Positions 52,648 through 62,531 are shown, counted from the stretch's first letter. The stretch is 64,000 nt of DNA from Leptospira sp. WS39.C2 (GCF_040833965.1 NZ_CP162143.1:1-64000), one strand, 5' to 3'. Notes: generated by a model not told the origin, from the sequence alone. Numbers and translations: made by a program.

Positions 52648-55091
52648 TTAGGGATCCTTAGTCGTATTGATAATGAGTTGAGTAAAACAGTCAAACTAGA
52701 AAATGCCATAAACACAGCACAAATTACAGGTAACATTAAACCAAACATCGCAAGTGGTAACATGATGGAATTATAACAAAAAGAGATGATGATATTTTGT
52801 AAAATGACTTCTTTTGTTTTTTTTGCTGAAAGTAATGAATGCACAAGTCCATTCAAATTCCCTGAGGTGAGAACAACATCTGATTTTTCTAAAGACATAT
52901 CCTCGGCTTCGCTATGGGAAATCGAAACATTCGCCCTTGCTAGTGACAAACTATCATTGATTCCATCCCCAACCATAATCACTACATCACCTTTGTTTTG
53001 GCTATCTTGGATGATATTTGCTTTCTCTTCTGGAGAAAGGTCTGAATAAAATTGTTGGATTCCTAAAGTATTTGCAATCGATTTTACTGCCGGGAAACGA
53101 TCTCCGGAAAGAATCGAAATTTTTGGGATCATTTGTTTGAGTAAGGTCACAAAGGAATGAGCGCCTTGTCTCACTTCGTCAGCGAGAACAAATAAACCTA
53201 ACATTTTGCCATCGATGGCAACATAAATCAAGGATCCTTCCTTATCTAAATGAGTATCAATAGAGATGTTATGATTTTTCAAAAGAGTTTGGTTTCCAAT
53301 TAGAACTGAATGTTTGTTTCCTAACCAAATTACGTTCCCTTTGACACCAAGGCCAGGTAGATTTTGTAATTCCAAAAGTTCCATTTCATTTGCCTTTTCT
53401 TTTACCAAATGGAATGGTGATAAATATTTAATGAGTGATTTAGCTAAAGGATGATTGATTTCCTTTTCTATTCTATATACAAAAGGTAGGTGGTCTTCTG
53501 AAACTGTGACAAGTCTTACTAGAAATTTTCCTTCAGTCAATGTTCCTGTTTTGTCCAGATAAATTGTATTGGCTTTTGCTAACGTTTCAACAACGGAAGG
53601 ATTTTTTAATAGTACACCTTTTTCAGCATTTAATATATGATTTGTGACGAGGGCAGTTGGAACAGAGATCCCTAATGCACAAGGACATGCGACTATCAAA
53701 ACAGAAATAGTTGTGACCAAACTTTGTTCTAGATTCCCATTTGTAATAAACATCCAAACGCCAAAACAGACAAAGGCTAACAAAAATACTACGGAGATAA
53801 AATAAGACGCAATCCGTTCTGTTAATATTTGGATTTTTGGTTTTAGGTGTAGAGCTTCTTCTAATCGGATTTTTAAGGAAGACAGAGTTGACGCATGGTA
53901 ATCTGTATTGGCCCGTATCAAAGCTGGGTTGTCCATAGTGAGAGAACCTGCGAGAATAGAATCTCCTTTTTGTTTTCGGATGGGGACAGACTCACCGGTT
54001 AAAAAGGACTCATCTACATAGGTTTCATTTGATAATAAAATTGCATCCACGGGAATTCGTTTTCCAGGTGAAACTTGGATTGTGTCACCTAACTTGATCT
54101 CACTGCTAGGTATGATTGTATCTCCATTTTCCGTAATCCGTACAGAAGTTTCTGGAAGTTTACAAAGGATGGATTCTAATTTATCGGAGGCAAAAACTCT
54201 TGCTTTTTCTTCGAAGTATTTTCCTACCAAGATAAAAAAATAAATCATCGCAACGGAATCAAAGTATACTTCGCCCTTGTCAGTTAACGTCACATAAACG
54301 GAATAAAAATACGCCATTGAAATTCCTAAAAACAATAGAAAATCCATTGAAAGTGTTTTTCTCCGAATGCTTGTCAAAAAACCCGACATAAATGGGAACC
54401 CAGAATACAAATAAGCAGGTGTTGCAAACACCCAAGAGGCGTAATGGAACATTCTTTTTAAGTTCAAATCAATTCCAGTAAAGTATCCTGAATACAAGGC
54501 AACACTAAGGATCATGATGTTTCCGAAACAAAAACCAGCGACACCAATGCGGAGGAGTAAGGTTTTCAGTTGTTTTGACTTTTGAAGGTTACCTTCGGTA
54601 GGGGAGAAAAGGATGGGTTTGTATCCAATGGCACGAATGATCGATAAAATTCGAGTAATTGTAATTTTTGACTGATCAAATCGAACCCTTGCCCTTCCCG
54701 ATGCAAAATTAATTTGAGCGGAAAGAATTCCGTTTTCTTCGTTTAATACTTTTTCATTGATCCAAACACATGCAGAACAATGGATATTTGTAATTTGAAC
54801 TGATATTTCTGAATATTCACCAGAAGATCTTACAAATTTTTGATATACGAGTTCGTTTTCAATCTCTGTTTCATTTTCTTCGATTTCAACTGGGTTTAGT
54901 TTTGTATTCCCCTTTAGTTGGTAATAATAACTTCCGCCTAATGAGTGGATTATGGAATAAACCGTTTCACAACCTTCACAACAGAATACCTTTGTATCAT
55001 TTCCAAGTTTTGATTCAATTCGAACCAACTGTATAGGATTCCCACAATGGTCACATTCTGTTGTTTTGGTTTGTGATGTTGTTTCGCTCAT
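52629..55091 (-). CDS. ccoI: CcoI copper-transporting P-type ATPase
   Basis: P1B-type ATPase of 820 residues that supplies copper for the cbb3 oxidase. An N-terminal double-cysteine metal domain (CDHCGNP and CCEGCETVY) is followed by an HMA-type HCSACVW, eight membrane helices, the TGES actuator motif, the ion site CPCALG, the phosphorylation site DKTGTL and GDGINDS hinge motif. The domain order is that of FixI/CcoI. It overlaps ccoH by four bases. Confidence 0.95.
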   Translation of the reverse strand: MSETTSQTKTTECDHCGNPIQLVRIESKLGNDTKVFCCEGCETVYSIIHSLGGSYYYQLKGNTKLNPVEIEENETEIENELVYQKFVRSSGEYSEISVQITNIHCSACVWINEKVLNEENGILSAQINFASGRARVRFDQSKITITRILSIIRAIGYKPILFSPTEGNLQKSKQLKTLLLRIGVAGFCFGNIMILSVALYSGYFTGIDLNLKRMFHYASWVFATPAYLYSGFPFMSGFLTSIRRKTLSMDFLLFLGISMAYFYSVYVTLTDKGEVYFDSVAMIYFFILVGKYFEEKARVFASDKLESILCKLPETSVRITENGDTIIPSSEIKLGDTIQVSPGKRIPVDAILLSNETYVDESFLTGESVPIRKQKGDSILAGSLTMDNPALIRANTDYHASTLSSLKIRLEEALHLKPKIQILTERIASYFISVVFLLAFVCFGVWMFITNGNLEQSLVTTISVLIVACPCALGISVPTALVTNHILNAEKGVLLKNPSVVETLAKANTIYLDKTGTLTEGKFLVRLVTVSEDHLPFVYRIEKEINHPLAKSLIKYLSPFHLVKEKANEMELLELQNLPGLGVKGNVIWLGNKHSVLIGNQTLLKNHNISIDTHLDKEGSLIYVAIDGKMLGLFVLADEVRQGAHSFVTLLKQMIPKISILSGDRFPAVKSIANTLGIQQFYSDLSPEEKANIIQDSQNKGDVVIMVGDGINDSLSLARANVSISHSEAEDMSLEKSDVVLTSGNLNGLVHSLLSAKKTKEVILQNIIISFCYNSIMLPLAMFGLMLPVICAVFMAFSSLTVLLNSLSIRLRIPKWKPSI

Positions 55092-55576
55092 CGAACTATA
55101 ATTTTCCCTTCTCGTTCAAAGGATTTTCCATTGATCATCGCAATGATTCGCATATTCCAAGTGCCTGAATCTTTTAATGGAATTTTTCCAATAAAATCGT
55201 TATTGGATGGTTTTAAATCATATCGAGAGGTATTCTTAGTTGTAGCATTTCGTTCTAAAATCACAACCATCGAATCAACTTTAACCGTTTTTCCTTTTTG
55301 GTTTAGAGTAACGTTTAGGTCCAAATCTCCTGATGGAAGGATTGTAGTTTTGTCCCAATTGGTTGTGATTTGGTATCCTTGTTTGAGTAATTCTTTTTGG
55401 TCTTCAATTGCCTTTTCGTAATTTAAACCAATCTCATAATAGTTTTTATCCATCACTGGTTCAAAATGTTTATAGGTGAGGCGGATGGTATAAAAAGTTG
55501 CGGCTACAAGTGCGGTAAAACTTAATAAAACCACATACATTGCGTTTCGTAAACTTGGGTGTAATTCTTTAAACAT
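55088..55576 (-). CDS. ccoH: CcoH/FixH cbb3 assembly protein
   Basis: Protein of 162 residues, with one N-terminal membrane helix (about 13-35) and a periplasmic beta-sandwich (NLNVTLNQKGKTVKVDSMVVIL). This is the FixH/CcoH fold. It assists oxidase assembly together with CcoI. Spacing of two bases to ccoG and 4-base overlap with ccoI show operon organisation. Confidence 0.85.
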   Translation of the reverse strand: MFKELHPSLRNAMYVVLLSFTALVAATFYTIRLTYKHFEPVMDKNYYEIGLNYEKAIEDQKELLKQGYQITTNWDKTTILPSGDLDLNVTLNQKGKTVKVDSMVVILERNATTKNTSRYDLKPSNNDFIGKIPLKDSGTWNMRIIAMINGKSFEREGKIIVR

Positions 55577-55578
55577 AA

Positions 55579-56898
55579 TCAGTTCCTTGGCAGTGATAAA
55601 GATAGTTTCTTCTCTAATTTTTCATCTGGTTCTTGTATATTTTTTAAAACGATGGAACCAGGCAAATAACCTTCATTTAATTCTTGTTCTGTGAGACTTT
55701 GGGTTTCTAATACTACAGAAAAACTTTTGATTTCACCAGACTCTAATGTAAATTGGTTGTTTTCTTCGCCGGAACGGATGAGAATTTCTTTTCCATGCCT
55801 TGTATCGAAGGCAGAGAGTTGGAATTCTTTTGCGACGGGCGCAATGTTTTGGATTCTGAGTGCCACAAAGGCTCTGATTTTATTTTCAGGGATCAAAATG
55901 GGAGGCATGGATTTATTAGAAGCGGCAATCATTGACATTGGAATTCTTGTGAGGAGTTGTATACTTGCACCTGCGAGAACAACGGTGAGTAAAATGGCAT
56001 AAACTACAGTTCTCGGTCGTATCCATTTGATTTTATCACCAGTTTCAATTTGTTTGAGGGAAAAGTATCCAATGAGAGTTTTTTTGTTTTCTTTTGCCAT
56101 AATAGAAGTGCATGCATCCACACACTTTCCACAAGCTACACAACCTACTTGTAATCCATCGCGGATATCAATCCCTGTCGGACACACAACCACACACATA
56201 TTACAAGAGATACAATCTCCGATTTTTGTTTTTCCGTCACGCCTTGGTTCCCCACGTTTAAAATCGTAAGTCACGTTCCAGGAGTGTTCATCCATGAGTA
56301 GGGTTTGGAATCTTGCATAAGGACAAGCGTAACGACAAAATTGTTCTCGGATAAAACCAATGTCGATAAACATCGCAGCCGTAAAAAATAAGGTAAAATA
56401 GAAGTATGAAGTTGATAAAACGGATAAATTTAAATAGTCAGCTAACATTTCATAAGGGCTAACAAAATATGCAATCCAATGAAAGGATGCAATAAAAGAG
56501 ACTACGATCCATAAAAAATAAACTGTGTATTTTCCAATTACGGATGCGTCTTTTTTTCCGTATTTAGAATCTAAAACAAACCGACCAATTCGATCAAATA
56601 GGTCGGTATAAATCGTTTGGGGGCAACCCCATCCGCACCAGACACGTCCGATAACGGAGGTAAAGAAGAAAAGTGATAATCCCATTGTCAGAAGGAAAAA
56701 CCATAAGATAAGACCTTCTTGTGGTATAAAAAGACCACCAAACAGGTGAAACATTCTTTTTGGAATGTCAAGTCGGATGAGTGGGCTACCTTCTGGTAAC
56801 ACCACCCAAGGTGCGACTAAAAATAATCCCACAAGAAAACTCATAACGAAATTCCTACGTGTCCTTACTTTCCCTGATTGTGGTCTTGAAATGATCAT
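55579..56898 (-). CDS. ccoG: CcoG/FixG membrane iron-sulfur protein
   Basis: Protein of 439 residues with five or so membrane helices and two [4Fe-4S] motifs near residues 225-265, reading CISCNMCVVVCP and CVACGKCVDAC. CGWGCPQT near residue 90 and CRYACPYARF near 190 are further family motifs. CcoG reduces copper for the cbb3 oxidase and is required for its assembly. The C-terminal 120 residues form a periplasmic immunoglobulin-like domain. Confidence 0.93.
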   Translation of the reverse strand: MIISRPQSGKVRTRRNFVMSFLVGLFLVAPWVVLPEGSPLIRLDIPKRMFHLFGGLFIPQEGLILWFFLLTMGLSLFFFTSVIGRVWCGWGCPQTIYTDLFDRIGRFVLDSKYGKKDASVIGKYTVYFLWIVVSFIASFHWIAYFVSPYEMLADYLNLSVLSTSYFYFTLFFTAAMFIDIGFIREQFCRYACPYARFQTLLMDEHSWNVTYDFKRGEPRRDGKTKIGDCISCNMCVVVCPTGIDIRDGLQVGCVACGKCVDACTSIMAKENKKTLIGYFSLKQIETGDKIKWIRPRTVVYAILLTVVLAGASIQLLTRIPMSMIAASNKSMPPILIPENKIRAFVALRIQNIAPVAKEFQLSAFDTRHGKEILIRSGEENNQFTLESGEIKSFSVVLETQSLTEQELNEGYLPGSIVLKNIQEPDEKLEKKLSLSLPRN

Positions 56899-56900
56899 TT

Positions 56901-57431
56901 TTATTTTGCCTTTACCAAAGTACTATTCTTAGTTGCAAGCCATGCCATAACCGCATAAACTTTCTCTGCTCCTAACCCTTCCCAAGCTGGCATGCCACCT
57001 CGGTTCAGTTTTTGTCTTTCTGGTCCTATTCCTTTCATAATGTTGTGGAACACTTCTTTATCAGTGTTTCCATGTATCCAATCACTATCAACTAAACTAG
57101 GCCCAACAGCACCTTCTGCAGTAGGTCCGTGACAAGCAGAACAAATTTGTTTGTAAGTGCTTTCACCTTCTTTAATCGCAACAGCATCTTCACGGTATGG
57201 GTTTGATCCATCTTCTGCATTCGCAACAACTACTTGTTTTGTTGGGAATTGGGCTTCGTGTTCTGCTACTTCTTTTTCAAAAGCAACGTCTTGTGGCCAA
57301 TCTGAATACCAGTGAAAGTATACAACATAACCGATGGATACGATGATACTGATGAGCCATACTAATTTCCACCATGGTGGCATGGGATTGTCGGCTTGGA
57401 AGATTCCGTCTACTTCTTTTGGTTCTTTCAT
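56901..57431 (-). CDS. ccoP: CcoP, monoheme-type cytochrome c subunit of cbb3 oxidase
   Basis: Protein of 176 residues with one membrane helix (about 20-40) and a single CSACH heme site near residue 95. Most CcoP subunits carry two c-type hemes and about 280-310 residues; here only one CXXCH is visible. The heme's methionine ligand is probably in RGGMPAWEG. It sits in the usual place after ccoO and ccoQ, before ccoG. It should deliver electrons to CcoN/CcoO. Confidence 0.88.
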   Translation of the reverse strand: MKEPKEVDGIFQADNPMPPWWKLVWLISIIVSIGYVVYFHWYSDWPQDVAFEKEVAEHEAQFPTKQVVVANAEDGSNPYREDAVAIKEGESTYKQICSACHGPTAEGAVGPSLVDSDWIHGNTDKEVFHNIMKGIGPERQKLNRGGMPAWEGLGAEKVYAVMAWLATKNSTLVKAK

Positions 57432-57436
57432 TCGTA

Positions 57437-57586
57437 TTAATCCTCCTCAAGCATTCGATACTTGGGTTTTTCCATTTCGTCTTTGGTACGTTTTTTATAA
57501 ACGTAATAGGTGATGTAAGAGATTGCGATCACAAGGATCGGCAATCGCAAACTTTTATAAATGAGTAGAAGGTCTGCGTCATTCAT
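57437..57586 (-). CDS. ccoQ: CcoQ-type small subunit of cbb3 oxidase
   Basis: Short open frame of 49 residues between ccoO and ccoP, translated by me from the reverse strand: starts MNDADLLLIYK, has one membrane helix (ILVIAISYITYYVY), then a basic patch and KPKYRMLEED. CcoQ proteins have this length and topology and stabilise the complex. Spacing is five bases to ccoP and four to ccoO. The C-terminal KYRM segment recurs in CcoS. Confidence 0.82.
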   Translation of the reverse strand: MNDADLLLIYKSLRLPILVIAISYITYYVYKKRTKDEMEKPKYRMLEED

Positions 57587-57590
57587 GACT

Positions 57591-58286
57591 TTACTTCATT
57601 CCTTTTTGTAATTCAGCGGAATCTCGTCCAAGTTTTTGCAAATAAGCCACAAGTGCTTGTCCTTCCGTTTTATCTTTTAAAAGAGAAGGTGCATTTGCCA
57701 AATCTTCATCAGAATAAGGAACACCGATTGATCTAAGGGCTTTCATATTGGCAACAACTTGTTCCACATCTACTTTGTGTGATTCTTCGAATAACCATGG
57801 GTAGGCTGGCATAATTGAGTTTGGTACACCACCTACAGTTCTTGGGTTGATGAGGTGGTTTTTATGCCATTCATCCGAACGTAACATTTGGGATTCGTGA
57901 GCTAAGTCAGGACCAGTTCGTTTTGAACCCCAAAGGAAAGGATGGTCGTATACATATTCTCCACCTTTTGAATAACCATTTCGTCCATAGGATTTAGTTG
58001 GGTCAAAACGATCCACTTCCCATTTGAATGGACGAACCATCTGGGTATGGCAACCAATACATCCTTCTTTTTGGTAAGTATCACGACCTGCCAATTCCAA
58101 AGCCGAATATGGTTTCACTGTGGAAATAGGTGTTACTGTTTTCGTTAAAAAAAATGGTGGGATGAGTTCAAAAAGTCCACCAATCACAACGGCAATCGTT
58201 GTATAAATAGTAAACTTAACCCCTTTGGTATCCCAACGGTCTGCAATTTCTGAAAACCAATCTAAGAATTTGTTAAAACCTAACAT
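57591..58286 (-). CDS. ccoO: CcoO, monoheme cytochrome c subunit of cbb3 oxidase
   Basis: Protein of 231 residues with an N-terminal membrane helix (about 25-47) and a c-type heme site CIGCH near residue 76, in the conserved EGCIGCHTQMVRPF. The likely Met ligand is in NSIMPAYPWL. The end of the gene is four bases from ccoQ, and the start overlaps ccoN by one base. It transfers electrons to CcoN. Confidence 0.95.
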   Translation of the reverse strand: MLGFNKFLDWFSEIADRWDTKGVKFTIYTTIAVVIGGLFELIPPFFLTKTVTPISTVKPYSALELAGRDTYQKEGCIGCHTQMVRPFKWEVDRFDPTKSYGRNGYSKGGEYVYDHPFLWGSKRTGPDLAHESQMLRSDEWHKNHLINPRTVGGVPNSIMPAYPWLFEESHKVDVEQVVANMKALRSIGVPYSDEDLANAPSLLKDKTEGQALVAYLQKLGRDSAELQKGMK

Positions 58287-59716
58287 TATGATTTCACTCC
58301 TATTCGTAAGTCTTGTTCCACAAAACCACTGTCTTTGTTTTGGATGGTTTTGATAAAGTTATACACCATAAGGATAATCCCAGTTAGATAGAGTGTTCCT
58401 CCGATCGCTCGGAATAAACGGAAAGGTTTTAAAAACTCAACGATTTCAACCCAATCTTTGTATACGAGTTCTCCGTTTTCTCCAACAGCTCTCCACATAG
58501 AACCTTCTGTGATTCCAGACACCCACATCGAAATGATGTAGAGTAGGATCCCGAGAGTCCCAAGCCAAAAATGTGCATTGGCAAGTTTTTCGCTATAGAG
58601 GTTTGCATTCCATAGTCTTGGGACTAGGTAATACAAGGCAGCGGCTGACATAAATCCCACCCAACCTAATGTTCCTGAGTGAACGTGGCCAATGATCCAA
58701 TCTGTGTTGTGACCTAAAGCAGAAACCGCACGGATGGAAAGAAGGGGTCCTTCAAACGTAGACATACCATAAAATGTTACGGCAGCTAACATCATTTTGA
58801 GGGTTGCATCCACTTTGATTTTGTCTTTTGCCTGCGTGAGTGTTAAAAATCCATTTAACATCCCACCCCACGATGGCATCCATAACATGATGGAAAATAC
58901 CATACCAGTTGTTTGTAACCACTCAGGGATTGGTGAATACAATAAATGGTGAGGACCTGCCCAAATGTAAATAAAGATGAGAGACCAAAAGTGGATGATA
59001 GAAAGTCTATGTGAGTAAATTGGTTGTTTGATGTGTTTTGGGAGATAATAATACATTAGCCCCAAAAATGGTGTAGTGAGTACGAAAGCTACTGCATTGT
59101 GACCATACCACCATTGGATATTGGCATCAAATACACCTGCATAAACCGAATACGATTTTAAAAATCCTGCAGGGATTACAATGTTATTCACAATGAAAAG
59201 TAGGGGAACTGTTACGAAGGAAGCAATGTAAAACCAAATGGCAACATACATTTGTTCTTCTTTTCGTTTGAGTACCGTCATGAGGTAGTTTGCAAAAAAG
59301 ATTACATACCATACGACTATGAGTAAGTCTATAGGCCATTCCAATTCAGCATATTCTTTTGATTGGCTGTAACCCAGAGGTAACGTGATCGCAGCTAAAA
59401 CAATTGATAAGTTGTATAATGCCAAATGCAGTTTGGAAAGAGTGTCGTTCCACATTCTAGTGCGACAGAGTCTTTGTACTGTATGATATGCAGTGGCGAA
59501 GATTACGCTCAATGCAAATCCAAAAATGGCAGCATTGGTGTGTAAGGGTCGTAACCTTCCGAAGCTCGTCCAAGGTAATTCCAAATTCAGCTGTGGATAC
59601 ACAAGTTGGAAGGCAATGATAACACCAAATGTCATCGATGCAACGCCCCAGACTAACGCTGAAATGATAAACCCTTTTACGATAAAATCGTCATATTGAG
59701 TTTTTTCCGTAGCCAA
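58286..59716 (-). CDS. ccoN: CcoN, catalytic subunit of cbb3 cytochrome oxidase
   Basis: Heme-copper oxidase of 476 residues with 12 membrane helices. The heme b ligand is in LRPLHTNAAIFGF (about residue 57), the CuB ligands in WWYGHNAVAF (about 206-215) and AGPHHLLY (about 256), and the heme b3 ligands in IGHVHSGTLGW near 343. It reduces oxygen at the membrane with high affinity. The gene starts with TTG at 59716, with AAGGAG seven bases upstream. It opens the operon ccoNOQPGHIS. Confidence 0.97.
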   Translation of the reverse strand: MATEKTQYDDFIVKGFIISALVWGVASMTFGVIIAFQLVYPQLNLELPWTSFGRLRPLHTNAAIFGFALSVIFATAYHTVQRLCRTRMWNDTLSKLHLALYNLSIVLAAITLPLGYSQSKEYAELEWPIDLLIVVWYVIFFANYLMTVLKRKEEQMYVAIWFYIASFVTVPLLFIVNNIVIPAGFLKSYSVYAGVFDANIQWWYGHNAVAFVLTTPFLGLMYYYLPKHIKQPIYSHRLSIIHFWSLIFIYIWAGPHHLLYSPIPEWLQTTGMVFSIMLWMPSWGGMLNGFLTLTQAKDKIKVDATLKMMLAAVTFYGMSTFEGPLLSIRAVSALGHNTDWIIGHVHSGTLGWVGFMSAAALYYLVPRLWNANLYSEKLANAHFWLGTLGILLYIISMWVSGITEGSMWRAVGENGELVYKDWVEIVEFLKPFRLFRAIGGTLYLTGIILMVYNFIKTIQNKDSGFVEQDLRIGVKS

Positions 59717-59824
59717 TGTTTCTCTCCTTAATCTTTATCAGTTCTAAATGGTTAGAGAACTTATTCCTTTTTACAAAGAAGACGAAGAAAAGAAAGAAAA
59801 ACAGGAAGGGAAGTGAGTCTACCT

Positions 59825-59844
59825 CCCTTGATATTTGTCAAGGG
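59825..59844 (-). promoter_or_regulatory. FNR/CRP-type palindrome upstream of ccoN
   Basis: CCCTTGA (59825-59831) and its exact reverse complement TCAAGGG (59838-59844) flank six bases. The inner TTGAT-N4-GTCAA differs from the FNR consensus TTGAT-N4-ATCAA at one base. It lies about 110 bases before the ccoN start. FNR/FixK-type control of cbb3 oxidase genes is well known. No U-run follows, so it is not a clear terminator for the gene at 59906. Confidence 0.6.
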
Positions 59845-59905
59845 TGGATTTGAGACTTAGAATAAATCTAAAATATGTGAGTGGGGAATGTTTATTTAAT
59901 CAAGG

Positions 59906-60874
59906 TTAGAAGGTAACTTCATAGCCTAATTGAGTACGGTGTTCTATACCTCGATCCCCTGCAATGGCAGTAGGATGGTAACCAACACGGTCTACAGAAG
60001 AATGGAGGAAAAACTTTTCTTTTCTCGTATCATCCATACTAAGACCAGAACCTGTTGGGTGGAAGTAATACGCATCGAAGATATTCCAAGCATACACGAG
60101 TAAGGTGGCAATCCCTATGTATTGCATCTCTTGGTAATGCCTTTCGACTGATTCCCTTTGGCCTTTAAACGGACCTAATTGGCTTGCAACAACTGCTTCG
60201 GCTGGTGAAACCGCTGCTGATTGTGGAGTAAAAGCAGCACGAATCAGTCCATTTGTCGTGTATGGGTTTTCTAAATTATTATAATCTCTTTTTGCATTGA
60301 GATACATGCGGTGTTTGTCATACGTAAAAAAGAGTCCAATGGCAATGATAGAAGGGTAAACTATCGCTTGTACTTTTCTACCTTGTTTCCATTGTCCCCA
60401 ACCAGGTAGGACAGCAGAACGCCAAGTAGCTTCTTTTCTTGTTAGATTTTTTCTCGCTGCTTCTGCTAGTTTTGCTTCTTCTTCTTGTTTGCGTTTGGCT
60501 TCTGCTTCTAAGGCTGCATTGTTTTTTGCATTTTCTTTTTCCAAACGAGCAGCTTCTTCTTGTTCTTTTTTGAGTCTTGCAGCTTCTTCTTTTTCTTTTT
60601 TAATTCGTTCTTTATCTTCTTCCGCTTTTCTGAGTTTATCTTCTTCTGCGGCTGTTAGATGGTCTTTATAAACTACTTTTAAGATTTCAGTTTTGCTTAG
60701 AACAACTGTGGTTCCATCTTCTTTTCTAATTTTAAGTTTGTATTGGTCTTGTTCTACGACTTTCCCTTTGAGAGTTCCACCTTTTTTAAGAAGGATGTTC
60801 TCTGCGAATAGGTTGGTTGAAAGGACTACCAAAAGAGTTGCGATTTTTAGGATTTGTTTTTCAGTTAGTTTCAA
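59906..60874 (-). CDS. Membrane protein with LPGWGQ motif and coiled coil (DUF5683-like)
   Basis: Protein of about 322 residues with a signal peptide (KLTEKQILKIATLLVVLSTNLFA), a small beta domain (GGTLKGKVVEQDQYKLKIRK), a long charged coiled coil of E/K/A repeats (about residues 70-150), and then LPGWGQWKQGRKVQAIVYP followed by a membrane helix. The LPGWGQ motif occurs in DUF5683-type spirochaete and Bacteroidota proteins of unknown function. The chosen start is TTG at 60874, which opens the signal peptide; TTG at 60907 is also in frame. No ribosome site is convincing. Confidence 0.7.
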   Translation of the reverse strand: MKLTEKQILKIATLLVVLSTNLFAENILLKKGGTLKGKVVEQDQYKLKIRKEDGTTVVLSKTEILKVVYKDHLTAAEEDKLRKAEEDKERIKKEKEEAARLKKEQEEAARLEKENAKNNAALEAEAKRKQEEEAKLAEAARKNLTRKEATWRSAVLPGWGQWKQGRKVQAIVYPSIIAIGLFFTYDKHRMYLNAKRDYNNLENPYTTNGLIRAAFTPQSAAVSPAEAVVASQLGPFKGQRESVERHYQEMQYIGIATLLVYAWNIFDAYYFHPTGSGLSMDDTRKEKFFLHSSVDRVGYHPTAIAGDRGIEHRTQLGYEVTF

Positions 60875-60885
60875 GGGAGTCTCAA

Positions 60886-61071
60886 ATGTTGGAATATTAT
60901 CTAACAATTTTTATAGTGTTACTTGCTACGTTCCAATTGGTCTCTCCAATGATTTTAACAATTTGGAAGTTAGGCAAGAATTTTTTTGCCAAAGACAAAC
61001 CGAAACAAAATCCACAATTGGAAACAAATTATCCCTGTTATGAGAAAGTTTGTTCCAAATGTGGTTCATAA
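60886..61071 (+). CDS. Small membrane protein with C-terminal CxxC
   Basis: Short plus-strand gene of 61 residues, divergent from the LPGWGQ gene, with AAGGGAG six bases before the ATG. One membrane helix (about 5-27, LTIFIVLLATFQLVSPMILTIW), then a charged segment and YEKVCSKCGS at the C-terminus, which could bind zinc. No family recognised. Confidence 0.5.
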   Translation: MLEYYLTIFIVLLATFQLVSPMILTIWKLGKNFFAKDKPKQNPQLETNYPCYEKVCSKCGS

Positions 61072-61088
61072 AAGGAATGCTCTAAAAT

Positions 61089-62531
61089 TTAAGCTTCCAC
61101 GTCAGACGTTAAGAATTGGTGCACTTGGTCCGCACACTTCCTTCCTTCTGAAATCGCCCAAACGATGAGGGATTGTCCTCGTCTTACGTCCCCACAAGCA
61201 TAGACTTTTGGGACAGTTGTCGCAAAAGATCCTTCTTTGGTTCCAAAATCCGCTTTGACATTACCCCTACCGTCTAGTTCCAATCCTTCTTTCTGTAAAT
61301 CTTGGAGGAGACCATCTTTCACTGGGTTCACAAAACCCATTGCCAAAAATACTAAGTCAGCAGGCCATTCGAATTCAGTGCCAGGTATTGGAAGGAACTT
61401 TCCGTTTTCCTCTTTGACTTCTGAACCTACAATTGCTGTCACTTCGCCTTTCTCATTGGATTTAAAACCCATAGTGGAAACGGCCCATTTACGATTCACT
61501 CCTTCTTCATGTGAAGTGGAAGTGCGGTACATCTTTGGGTATAATGGCCAAGGAGTGGACTTGTCTCTTTCTTTTGGAGGTTCTGGGAATAATTCAATTT
61601 GTGTGACAGACTTCGCGCCATGACGGTTGGATGTTCCTACACAGTCAGAACCAGTATCACCACCACCAATTACGATGACATGTTTGTCTTTGGCATTGAT
61701 GATCTCAATTGCATCACCAGCAACGTGTTTGTTGTTTTTAGTCAAAAACTCCATTGCAAAGTGGACACCTTTGCTGTTGCGACCTTCCACAGGAAGATCC
61801 CTTGGGACTTCCGATCCACAAGCAAGGACTACTGCGTCAAATTCGGCTAATAGTTGTTTTGCGGTAATGTCTAAACCAACATTCACATTCGTTTTAAATG
61901 TGACACCTTCCGCTTCCATTTGTTTCATGCGGCGGTCGATGTGTCTTTTTTCCATTTTAAAATCAGGGATGCCGTAACGGAGTAGGCCACCTATGCGGTC
62001 GTTTTTTTCAAAGATTGTCACGGTGTGACCCGCACGAGCTAACTGTTGTCCTGCGGCAAGACCAGCTGGTCCCGATCCAACAACTGCTACTTTTTTTCCA
62101 GATTTGGAAATGGGAGGTTGTGGGATGACCCATCCTTCTTCCCAAGCTCGGTCGATGATGGTCCTTTCAATGGACTTAATGGAAACTGGTGGTTCGATGA
62201 TTCCTAAAGTACAAGCTGATTCACAAGGAGCAGGGCATAACCTTCCCGTGAACTCAGGGAAGTTATTGGTTTTCGAAAGATTTTCCCAAGCTTCTTTCCA
62301 GCGACCTCGGTAAACAAAGTCATTGAATTCAGGGATGAGGTTATCAACAGGGCAACCAGTGTCGCCATGGCAAAACGGAATCCCGCAGTCCATACAACGA
62401 GCCCCTTGGTCTTTGGCTACGGCCTCAGTAAAAGGTTTTTCAAACTCTTTGTAGTTTTTGACCCTTTCTTTTGGTTCAATCTTTTGAAGGTATTCTTTCT
62501 TAAATTCTAAAAATCCTGTTGGTTTACCCAC
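61089..62531 (-). CDS. gltD: Glutamate synthase small subunit
   Basis: GltD of 480 residues, the NAD(P)H-oxidising subunit of glutamate synthase. N-terminal iron-sulfur cysteines ([19 protein letters not shown] and [12 protein letters not shown]), an FAD motif [14 protein letters not shown] near residue 150, and an NAD(P)H motif [11 protein letters not shown] near residue 290 are all present. It starts with GTG and overlaps gltB by eight bases. Confidence 0.96.
   Translation of the reverse strand: MGKPTGFLEFKKEYLQKIEPKERVKNYKEFEKPFTEAVAKDQGARCMDCGIPFCHGDTGCPVDNLIPEFNDFVYRGRWKEAWENLSKTNNFPEFTGRLCPAPCESACTLGIIEPPVSIKSIERTIIDRAWEEGWVIPQPPISKSGKKVAVVGSGPAGLAAGQQLARAGHTVTIFEKNDRIGGLLRYGIPDFKMEKRHIDRRMKQMEAEGVTFKTNVNVGLDITAKQLLAEFDAVVLACGSEVPRDLPVEGRNSKGVHFAMEFLTKNNKHVAGDAIEIINAKDKHVIVIGGGDTGSDCVGTSNRHGAKSVTQIELFPEPPKERDKSTPWPLYPKMYRTSTSHEEGVNRKWAVSTMGFKSNEKGEVTAIVGSEVKEENGKFLPIPGTEFEWPADLVFLAMGFVNPVKDGLLQDLQKEGLELDGRGNVKADFGTKEGSFATTVPKVYACGDVRRGQSLIVWAISEGRKCADQVHQFLTSDVEA

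Noticed and set aside
59825..59844. Rho-independent terminator for the gene at 59906
   Set aside because: The stem lacks a following run of U on the minus strand; the FNR-like inner motif is a better explanation, though both are possible.
61237..61977. Open frames on the plus strand opposite gltD
   Set aside because: They are antisense to a strongly conserved gene and give no recognisable protein.
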